Source: Daldinia sp. FL1419 (Eukaryota; Ascomycota; Sordariomycetes; Xylariales; Hypoxylaceae). Taken from it: a stretch of 64,000 nt of DNA. The notes under the pieces were generated by a model. It searched no databases, was not told the origin of the DNA, and worked only from the letters and a program-made list of their open reading frames with translations. The position numbers and the translations under genes are program-made. Positions within the stretch are counted from its first letter, which is position 1, and each line of letters starts with the position of its first letter. The stretch covers positions 124,001 to 188,000 of the forward strand of contig MU623393.1 of assembly GCA_025201765.1 (NCBI GenBank). The letters are read 5' to 3'. Positions 12,902 through 22,545 of the stretch are shown in pieces.

Positions 12902-14207
12902 TTTTAGGGAAGCTTAACGGCTCACAACGACAAGAAGTTGGTGAATTCGGAGTAGTTCAGAGCTAGGAACCAAAAGCTTAAGAGTTGAAGAATCAGGAGA
13001 AATTCTGACGGTCGGATACTTCTAATCCCTCCGCTCTGACATATTTGCGGCACTGTGCTCGAGCTTGGGTCAGGGGAAATATTACCGATGGGGAAAACCG
13101 GTAGCCTATAGACCTACTTACAAAGGACTATCACAATTATTTCATTTTTATTTCGTGAGATGTATGCTTTCCCACTCTGAACAAAGGTGTAAATACGACG
13201 AGTTTATTTTATTATGAGGTTAAAATCTCAGTGTAAAAGAGCAATTGGTAGCTTAGAAAGATAGGTACCTAGGTAGGTTAGGATCTAACCTAGGGACTCA
13301 TCCAACAAGCCGACAAGCCGACATACCCGCCTAGGTTAAGCATTACTTACCTAGGTAGGTCCATATGTATTAACAATCCAGGTACTACTTTATCCCCGCA
13401 TCCCGCACCCTCCCCCAACAAACTCCGCATTTTAACCTAGTACCTCTTTCAGCCCTTCCAGTATTAAAACGAGCCGCCCAATAGAACGGGATGCCTCTTC
13501 TAGTTAGACCTGATCGTACCTAATCCGCCGTGGATAAGGGAGCTCTCGACCGTTTAAAGAGGGGGCTTAAGCGAGAATTTATAATTATTATTAGTTAGTT
13601 AGTATTATGTAGTAAATAAGTCTCGTACTAAAAAGAAGTCATGAATTATAACTAGGTAACTAACTGCTTAACCGGTTAACCTAGGTAGTTAACCAGGATT
13701 GCCGGAAATAAATAAACGTGGTTTACCATCGTCGTCAACATCGAATCAGCATACATTTAACGTCTGATCACTTACAAGAATTTCAAGGGGACCTACCTGT
13801 CTTAAAAGGTTCAGTCGCAAAGAGAGAGCTCGTCGCTTTAATCCGGACCGAATCGGTAGAATCTTCGGCCTACGCTGCCTCCCTACCTCACCTATAGAGC
13901 CTAACCTACACGATCGGCTAGCTCCAGCAACCAAATCAATTGGTGGAGATTTGGAGATGAGTTCAATCTGTGATATTAGCCGCGAGACTTGCTATCACCC
14001 CGCGAACCCTCCCCCCCCAAAGGGACCCCTCATACTCGCGACGTGACTGTAGATGCTAAACCCCACGTAGGTAAGCTAGGTAGTTAACAGATGTACGCCG
14101 GGTGAAATGGTAGGTTGTGATTCTTTCTTTTTCTTCTTCTTTGTAAGTTTTGCTGTTTGCTATCTGTGAAGACCGGTAGGTTGGCTATAAGTCGTTTCTG
14201 AATTACG
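12902..14207. other. Divergent promoter region
   Basis: About 1.3 kb between the divergently transcribed acetoacetyl-CoA synthetase and DUF2264 genes. It holds no gene. It is rich in TAGGTA/TACCTA elements at 13262-13294, 13346-13361 and 13680-13692, and has a TC-rich stretch (14119-14145) before the start at 14208. Confidence 0.6.
13262..13294. repeat. Palindromic TAGGTACCTAGGTAGG element
   Basis: Back-to-back copies of TAGGTACCTA and CCTAGGTAGG, followed by GATCTAACCTAGG, form nested inverted repeats. The same word recurs at many intergenic places in the window. Confidence 0.8.
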
Positions 14208-16585
14208 ATGGAGCCCAAGACCGGCCTCGTCCTTGGCTACAATGGCATCCACCCCTTTTCCAAGGTGAAAATCTCCGATCGTGCTTCCGTTCAGGAGCTC
14301 TTAAGGACCCTCCTGGACCCTCTCGAGCCATTCTTCTCTCCGCAGAAAGCTAGGGTGAAATGTCCCGGCGCAACGGCTGTCAGGTTCGACCAGACTGCTT
14401 CTGAAGTAGAAGGTATATGTAGGCCACTCTGGGGTCTAGCTTGCTTGTTAGCCGGAGGTGGTCAGTATCACGGGGCGGAATGGTGGATCCAGGGCATCAA
14501 GTCGGGTACTGACCCTGAGAATCCCGAGTATTGGGGATACCCTCGAGACAACGACCAGAGAATGGTGGAAATGTGCCCTCTCGGTAGGATACCCATCCAA
14601 ATCTTGGCATGTCAACTGATCTCTAGCCAGGCTATGCTTTGGCTGTGGCTCCCGTTATCTGGCAGTCATTCAGCGAAAAGGAGCGGGAAAATGTCGAGAA
14701 TTGGCTAGGAAATTCAATTAACGAAAAGAAGTAGGGAGCTGTAATCATTGACACCTCTGAAGAGATGTGACTAATAACATTGCAGCATGCCCAATACCAA
14801 CTGGCTCTGGTTCCGTGTATTTGCAAACCTCGGATTGAAAAAGAACGGAGGCAAATTCTCGCAGGAAAGACTAGACCGAGATATCGAGCATCTCAACACT
14901 TTCTACCGCGGTGGCGGCTGGTCGAATGACGGACCTGAGGGGATCCATCGTATGTTTGAATGAAAAACTCTTATTTGAACCAAAGCTTACATACTCTCAA
15001 CAGAAATGGACTACTACTCCTCCAGCTTTGCCATTCAGTTTCTACAGCTTCTCTACGCGAAACTAGCTGGAGAAGACGAGCCAGAGAGAGCTGCGGAATT
15101 TAAGAGGCGTGCCCAGAAAGTCGCTCTTGACTTGATCCACTACTACGACAACGAGGGTAGGGACATGGCTTTCGCCTTGTATTTTTGTATATGTTAACGT
15201 GGTTATCTAGGCCGGTCTATTCCCTTTGGTCGCAGTGTAGGCTATCGGTTCGCGATGGTTTCCTTCTGGGGCGCCCTAGCTTATGCTGGAGTCGAGTTGC
15301 CCGAGCCGCTCACCTGGGGTATGGTTAAAGGAGTAGTCCTACGACACCTGCGATGGTGGCAGACTCAGCCCGATATTTGGAGTCCAAGCGGAACGTTGAC
15401 TATTGGGTACTCGTACCCAAATATGTATGTGAGTAATATCCCTCACCCCTTTTCGTTATGAGACGGAGAGTCCACTAACAAGAGGTAGATGGCCGAGAAT
15501 TATAACAGTCCCGGAAGTCCGGTAAGTGATCCTAGCGAGTTTAAATAGTACATAAAACTAATAGACATCGAAGTATTGGGCTTGTCTGGCATTCATCTGC
15601 TTAGCCGTACCCGCAGACCACCCCTTTTGGACATCCGAAGAACAGCTTCCCGGAGATGCTATCCCCAAGATCAAGGAGCTTCCACAACCAGGCCATATCG
15701 CAAGGTAAGCACCACCACCATATAAAAACCCTTCATACCAGACATTTTTCTAACTATTCTTCGCTGGCAAGCTACCTCGGCGGGCACTGCATGCTCCTCT
15801 CCTCTGGCCAAGCCTGCAGCTACCCCATGAAAGGCACCCACGCCAAATACGGCTCCTTCGCCTATAGCAGCGCATACGCGTATTCCGTGCCTCCCGGACT
15901 CTTTACGCTAGAGCAATACGCGCTAGCCTCTCAACTCGGGTTCTCCGACGACGGCGGGGAGTACTGGAAGACGCGCAGACAGTCCAACTACGCCGGCCTC
16001 GAGCACCGCGGCGACACCCCGGTTCTCGTATCGATCTGGAACCCGTACCCGGACGTCACGGTCCGGACTACGTTGATCCCACCCGACCCCGCGACGCCAA
16101 ATTGGCATCTCCGCGTCCACCGCATCGAGGCTGGTCGCCAGGTCATGACGGCCGACGGCTCGTTCGCTATTAGCAACCAGCGTGCGGAAGACGGGCGGTA
16201 CTTGGATCCGTACGATGCGCAAAAGGGAGAGGGAACATTCCCTAAAATCATCGGGAATTACGATCTCGCGACGCCGGCTGGCTGGTCTGTGGGCAGGGAG
16301 GGCGCGTTTGCGGTGTCGAAGGGTGCGGTTGGGATTAAGGCTTTGGAAACGGGCATTGAGCGCGCCGCGAATTTGGTAAATGCCGATCCGAACTCCAATC
16401 TAGTCGAGAGTAGGACCGTTATCCCGACGCTGCAACATACGATTAAAAAGGGTGAGAAAGTCTCCTACGTTTCAGCTATCTATGCAAAGCCCCCCGGTGA
16501 AGGCGTCCCGAAGGAGACGTACTTGGACGGGTGGGAGAAGCCACCGCAGATCCCTGATTGGCTGAGGGCTGAATTAGAAACATAA
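14208..16585 (+). CDS. DUF2264 domain protein
   Basis: Matches the DUF2264 family by its N-terminal block (RPLWGLACLLAGGG, then WGYPRDNDQRMVEM) and its hydrophobic aromatic core. Activity is not settled from sequence; the repeated helical, Trp-rich pattern suggests an alpha/alpha-barrel hydrolase fold (inference). Eight exons: 14208-14583, 14631-14730, 14786-14949, 15004-15156, 15211-15428, 15489-15521, 15574-15704 and 15772-16585, 662 residues. The sixth exon codes only 11 residues. The 3' exon is clearly more GC-rich than the 5' exons. There is no signal peptide, so a cytosolic protein is expected. Nearest neighbour is the divergent acetoacetyl-CoA synthetase. Family call is confident; the small exons rest on frame continuity and splice consensus. 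Confidence 0.88.
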
Positions 16586-16948
16586 GTGAGGTTTACGGGA
16601 GATATGTTTAAAATAGTAGGCGGGGGGATATTGTTGATTATCCAGTGGCGTCCAGATGGAAGTACACTTCGCGTGTCTATCTAGCCTATCTGTGTAGGAT
16701 TTCTATAGTTGAAGTTTTTTGTTTTAATACGATCAAGCCCCATGTTGAATGCTTTTAGTCACCCTATTTACCATGCCATGCTATGAGAACGTAACCGACA
16801 CCTACACCGAAAAATCGCATCCTAGACACTCACTAGTATCGGAACGAACGGGCCTACCAGGGCAAGAGTGCTATTACTCACACTGTTTTCGACCTCGCAG
16901 TCTTCCTAGGACCGTATTCGTTCCCACTATCATTTTAGTTTGGAATCG
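16586..16948. other. Convergent 3' spacer
   Basis: About 360 bases between the convergent DUF2264 and phosphoserine aminotransferase genes. I see only presumed 3' untranslated sequence. Confidence 0.6.
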
Positions 16949-18372
16949 CTAGCCCTGGGTTTGGGCAAAGTTGTTTATGAAATCGGCTAACTTCTGGGCA
17001 CCAGCGAGCGGGATCGAGTTATAATTGCTTGCACGGATACCACCAACACTTCGATGTCCCTTCAGGCCAGTAAGCCCAAGTGCCGTAGCATCCTTTAAGA
17101 ACTTTGTCTCGGCGCCGTCCGTGTCGTTGTTCTATATTAGGAGTTAGCGATGCTCGATCCAATAGTATTATGTAAATCTTAAAAAGTTGGTGGTTACTTA
17201 CTACAGTTACACGGAAACAAATATTCATCCTAGAGCGTACCGATTTATCCGGGACGATTCTGTAGACATTTGGGTGTGCCTCGAGAGCCCCGTAGATGAT
17301 TTCAGCCTTCTGGTCGGCAACAGCTTGTTGGCCGTCAACCTTGTCAGGGAATGTCGTAAGTAGTTTCTTGAGTACTTGGCCAGCGATATAAACACTATAT
17401 TTATACGTTAACTATCGGTAATAAATGTATAAGCGGCGGATATACGTACTCGAAGATACTGAGTGTGTTGTATAAGCTGTTATTCTTGGCAATAGTCTCG
17501 TAAGAAAAGATAATCGGAGGAACAGGAAGACCAAGTTTCCTCATCAGGGCTGGTGAAGGCTGCGGGCATGCAGGAGGAAGCAAGCTCTTCTTAATGATGA
17601 CTACGGTAACTCCTGTAGATCCGAGGTTCTTCTGTGCGCCGAAGAAGATGGCGGAAAAGTTTTTAATCGGAATTCTTCTAGATAGAATGTTTGAGGACAT
17701 ATCCGCAACGACAATGGGGCCCTCGCCGTTTGAGCTAGGTCCTAGGGTATCGGGGAACTTAGGGAATTCAACACCGTCTACGGTCTCGTTGTCACAGTAA
17801 TATACCATAGCAGCATCTTTGGAAAGCTTCCATGTGCTCTCTTCCGCGATCTTTCCAAACTTCCCTCCGTTCAGGGTGCGGGAATCGGTGACCAGGTTGG
17901 TATATTCTGGGCCTAATAGACGGCCGGCTTCTTGGTAGGCCTTCAATGACCATCCGCCTGTTACTAGGTAGTCTAGCTTTAATTCAGCATCGACGGCTTT
18001 CTTAAGTGCTGAGACGAGCTCTTCCTGATTGGCCTCCTCTTCACTCCGAACACCTAGTTGCTTCAGAACTTCAGCCTTTTTCCTAGTGACCCACGCGCCA
18101 ACAAGGTTGTAGACGGTGGCCGAGAACTCGCCGCTGCCGCCGCCCTGCATGAAGAGAATCTCATAGTGTTCGGGAATATCGAGATAGGTGGCCAGATCAG
18201 CCTTTGCCTGGTTAATGATATCGGCGGCATATTGAGAACGGTGTGAGTGCTCTGCAATTCCTAACCCCGTATCGTTGTAATTCAGGAGAGCTTGCGTGGC
18301 GTTTTCAAGTACAGCAGTGGGCAGCAATGCCGGCCCGGCGCCGAAGTATGTAATATCGGCCCTAGAGGGCAT
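16949..18372 (-). CDS. SER1: Phosphoserine aminotransferase
   Basis: PLP enzyme that converts 3-phosphohydroxypyruvate and glutamate to phosphoserine, second step of serine synthesis. Exons 18372-17450, 17394-17202 and 17131-16949, 432 residues. It opens with the family pattern YFGAGPALLP. The PLP lysine is K248 in FFGAQKNLGSTG. The first junction gives SIFD-VYIAGQVL, and the end carries the SerC signature GLKGHRSVGGIRASNYN. The enzyme is cytosolic. A perfect TGAGTCA (Gcn4/CPC1 site) lies 109 bases upstream of the ATG, fitting general amino-acid control. The length exceeds bacterial SerC (about 360) by internal insertions such as the EEEANQEE segment near 111-118, as in other fungi. Confidence 0.96.
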
Positions 18373-20396
18373 TGTGACAGATTTATCGTAAAGGAGAAAT
18401 AAGACTTACTATCAACTATTCACAAAAATTGAAAGTATCGTGAAAAATTAGAAGTCGATTGAAGTTTAAACGTGCAAAGCTGAGTCATCCGACAGTCTGA
18501 CTGGATAAGAAATTTGGTCGAGTCCAGTCGGTGGCTGTTTACGCATTTGCAAGTGAGAACAGGTGACAGCCCGAACTGACCGTCATTTCCTCCTCCCGAG
18601 GTCGGAACGGCCGATAGATTAGGTACCTACCTATGAAAAGAAATCGCGCTTGCTACCTACTTGCTACTTCCCCAACTTCTAATGTCATCATACTACTAAC
18701 AATTATACTAACCGCTAGTCTGGTAAAATGAAGATTGCGGGTCCAACTAAAGAAATTATAGCCTAACCTAGAACTACTACAACTAAATATTAAAACAATA
18801 TCGATAATTATCGCCAGTTTTCAACACCACAGTGCTATCCACGCTAAGATGCCACGCCATCTTTTAAATTACAAGCTTCGTTCGATTGCAGATAAGCGAC
18901 TGCACCTATTTAAAAAGGCATAATTGCGTACCATCGGATATTACAGGTCTAATACTACACACCCGTGTGGGTGGATGGAGTGTTCAGTGCTGTCGAGGGA
19001 AAATTCCAACCAGCATCTGGGATGATGTTGGCCAAGGTTTCCCCAGATTCGACTAAATAAAAGAGGGTACTACAAGAAAAAAAACGGTAGAAACACGACG
19101 TGATACTATATTGGGGTGCCGTTGCATTGCATCAATGATATCCGACATGGCTGCCGAAACTGAACTGACACTACAACCTCGGCCGTGCTGAAGATCCCGG
19201 AGACCCCAACTTCCAAGGATACTAAAAGGCAGTCTAAAGGCACTCCAAGGGCACCGCCCGACAGGGCTATTGATGTTGCATCATGCTCGCCGTTTAAATA
19301 TTACTCAGTCATTACAGGGCATAACCTGCAGAACCTAGTAGGATCTAGTGCCCTGACACCTGTCCCTCAGGTCTGATAACAAACGGAATTTGATCATGCC
19401 GGACTGTCCATCCTCACTCGACCTCGTCTTGGATCAAAGCCTTCTTCTCATAGGGCCTTATACCCACCTCCCCCAGACGGCTGTAGCCTATGCGGTGGGG
19501 TCAATGATGTCCCTGGGGTTTCGTTTTGGCCATTTCGGGATGTAACAACTGCCGGGCGAGGCACAAAAAAACCCGATTAGGGGAGTTAGAGGCGAGGTAA
19601 ACTGATCAGTACAAAGGTAGGGGAGATAGTCACCGAACTTATGAATGTGTGCATGGTGTAATACGACGACGTAATATAACTGTTTTAGGTGCTGTTCGAA
19701 TCTCTGTCTTTATAGTTCAATATTAGATCTGATCTGTCGACCTCTCCTTTCGACAATATTGTAAAGCGATCGATTGCCTATTCTCATGACGCTAGAAGAA
19801 AGAGGGCCTCATTGACTACCCCCAGGAGAAATCGATTATCGGCCGCGATCTTTTTTATATATATAATCGATTGTGGTTGTGGGATGTCGAATCGCTGGTA
19901 GAATCTAAGGGGGTATCTTCAGCCGTATCGTGCTTATTGATCTATCTCTCACAGCAACAAAAAAGAGCGAGGGATAGGGGGGGAAATCGGAAAAGGAATT
20001 AAAGATTTAAAAGAGAGAGAGAGAAAAAAAGGTGGAAATGTCAGAAAGGAAGAACGCCGAGTCGTCAGGTCCAGCACGACATTCGCATTCTGTTCCTGCA
20101 GCTTCTTTCCGTGCGTCGAGCTAAGATTTGCTTGCCTCTTGCCTCTGCAATACCTTGTCTTATTCCAAGTCCCCCAAAAGTCCACCTTCTCTAACCTTGT
20201 CTACATTACCTAAGCTACTTTTTCTCTCTCTTTCCCTTTCCCGGTTTTTTTTTTTTTCTATTTCCTTTCGTCCATTGCGAATCTTTGCGCGAGCCCGAAT
20301 TTGCCGATGGAATAGCTTTGTTCTTGAACTTCGTTCACAGCTATGCTCTTTTTTATTGCGTACTTTTGAGATGCTAATCCCTGTTCTCTTGACCAA
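18373..20396. other. Divergent promoter region
   Basis: About 2 kb between divergent phosphoserine aminotransferase and SDR genes. No gene is supportable. It contains the Gcn4/CPC1-type site at 18481 and, close to the SDR start, long CT-rich tracts (about 20165-20265), typical of fungal core promoters and leaders. Confidence 0.6.
18481..18487. promoter_or_regulatory. Gcn4/CPC1-type amino-acid control element
   Basis: TGAGTCA, the palindromic bZIP consensus, lies 109 bases upstream of the phosphoserine aminotransferase ATG. Gcn4/CPC-1/CpcA proteins bind this 7-mer to induce amino-acid synthesis genes on starvation (known). Position and gene function support it; binding is inferred. Confidence 0.7.
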
Positions 20397-21630
20397 ATGC
20401 CCGCTTCGCTGCCGGAATCCCGACTAATGAATCGTATTGTAGCGACGCACAATTCCCCGCGAACTTGGTTCTTAACTTCGTCTTTGACCCCTCTAGCCGT
20501 TCGATTGATACGTCAACTACTCACTCATGGCGACTACGTCGTCGCCTGTTTACCGCCGCAAGAAATTGAGCATGATGATCGTAGCGCCGAATTTCGCGAA
20601 CTAGTTAACGAGTGTAAGAGCAATCGAAAAGATCGAGAGGGATGGAAGGACCGCATTAGAAGTATACGCTGCGATGGCCGCGTAATGGGCCAATGCAGTG
20701 CGGCCATAGCGGAGGCCAAACATGTATTTGGCCGCATAGATATACTGTTATGTTGCACCTCTGAAGGTATGCAGTCCCTTTTCCACGCGCAACCCAGCTG
20801 CACGTACGTACATGTTTGCGCGGGGCAAAGCGGAGTTCTTACAATATGATTGTTTGCAAATAGCTATCGTTGGAACCGTGGAAGAGCTATCTACCTCGCC
20901 GGCAACACAAAACCTCGTACGAGACCAGTTCGAGACAATATTCTTCTCTCAAGTAAATTTTATCAAGGCTTCTCTTCCTACGTTTCGCGCACAGCATACC
21001 GGTCACATTATGATCCTCACTAGCCTCGGTGGGCACATAGGCACGCCCGGAATGCCTATATATACGGCAGCGACGTGGGCTTTAGAGGGGTTCTGCGATT
21101 CACTAGCTTACGAGGTGGCACCCTTTAATATTAAAGTGACCATAGTGCAGCCGCACAAGGAGATACAATCATTGACTAACAAGATTGTTTTTTCCCCGTC
21201 ATTACCCTGTTACGACAGCGAAAATAACCCGGCACCGAGCGTCAGGGATATGCTCACAAACGTATTAAATTTAAACCCGGAGACAGCAGTTGAACCCTCG
21301 GAGACGGAAATCCTTCAAAGGTATCCGAAGCTACCTCCTTCCTCAATGGATCGCCTCGTGGGCGAAACGGTGTATGCTCTCACTGCTATCGGTGGACATG
21401 AAAATCCTCCGGCGCGCCATATTGTGGGTTTCGAGGGGGCCGAGGCCGTGAAGGAGAAGTTAAAGACGGTGACTGAAGAGTTGGAGGATTTTGTCGAAGC
21501 AAGCCTTGCCGTTGATATTTTTGACTCGGAACTAAAAAATGAAGCTACGCAAGGTAAGGTAAAAGCTGAAGGGAAAGCTGAAGGGAAACCCGAGGGGTCG
21601 GGAGGTCCGCCAAGCGTTACATCATCTTAG
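20397..21630 (+). CDS. Degenerate short-chain dehydrogenase/reductase-like protein
   Basis: Rossmann-type SDR-like protein of 378 residues in two exons, 20397-20766 and 20864-21630. The fold is recognisable from GRIDILLCC, the GHIMILTSLGG strand and MPIYTAATWALEGFCDSLAYEVAPFNIKV, a classic SDR arrangement. Key catalytic positions are altered: the N-terminal TGxxxGxG loop reads TSSLTPLAV, NNAG is replaced by CTSE, and the YxxxK motif reads Y190-TAA-T194, so the lysine is missing. Tyr190 and Ser177 are kept. The tail from about residue 355 is a low-complexity Lys/Glu/Gly stretch. It may be a non-catalytic regulator or bind a different cofactor (inference). Start is the first ATG in frame after a CT-rich leader. 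Substrate unknown. Confidence 0.8.
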
Positions 21631-22545
21631 CAAGTTGGGGAAATTGACATTTTTATTTTTATTTTTATTTTATTTTTTATTGGAAATAACGATAGATACC
21701 TATGGACGATTTGGAACACAATTACTACAGCGGGCGAGGGTGGTTGGTATTGTACAGCCCTGTCCACGTAGCTAATACTCACGCTTGTAAATATTTAGTA
21801 TTAAGTAATTATTCTCGATATACACCAATAAGACTATATTTATTATGCCTGAAAATAAAGAAATTTAGTCTAAAGAAGTGAGGTGTAAAGATATTTTTAT
21901 ATTATCCTACCTATTCGTAGCTTGCGACCTGATTACTATACTGAATTTTTCTACTTATTTTGACGCATTTTATTTATTACTCTAAGTCTAAGTGCACAAA
22001 ACTGCTTCAAATCTAAGCGTATGGTTTAATATAAACCTATTAATTAAAGGCTCTGAAGCTCTCTCAATTTGAGATATACTATTATTAGTAAGGTCTAAGT
22101 TTATCTGTGAGTTGTGCACTCTATCTAGTTACATAGATGTATTTAAGTAGTACCCCGGACGCATTATTCTCTTTTAGGATAATCCCTGTCGGAGCTTTTA
22201 CGCTTTGATTGGTTAAACGTTTCCAACGGCGCACGAGGCTCAGGAGCTTGATCTTGGGCATTTCGTTCGTCATTCTTTAAAGTTCAACCTTTTTCGAAAA
22301 AGAGATACAATTAAACGATTTGACTGCGTCTTATACGCATGTATTTATCCGGGTTCAATTCCTATTGCTTCATTATATGCGAAGACCCAACAAATGCTTA
22401 AATCCCAATATTAAACGACGCTTGCGGCGCACTCAAGTTGCGCAACGGATCGATCGAATCGCGAGACCCGTCCGTATCTAGCCCCCGGTTCGGTAGGCAT
22501 GCGGTTGCTCTGTCATGACAGTGTGAAGTCAAGGCAGATGTTAGG
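21631..22545. other. AT-rich intergenic block
   Basis: About 900 bases, strongly AT-rich between 21640 and 22150, without an open frame worth calling. It begins with an ATTTTT-type repeat (21649-21681) just after the SDR stop. A decayed insertion is possible but no transposon feature is visible. Confidence 0.5.

Noticed and set aside
19185..19376. Short plus-strand frame upstream of the SDR gene
   Set aside because: Too short, unsupported, and in promoter DNA.
19680..19720. GTTCGAATC, a tRNA B-box-like word near 19690
   Set aside because: No A box or paired acceptor stem at the right distance.
22340..22375. GGTTCAATTCC, a tRNA B-box-like word near 22352
   Set aside because: No T-stem pairing and no cloverleaf upstream.
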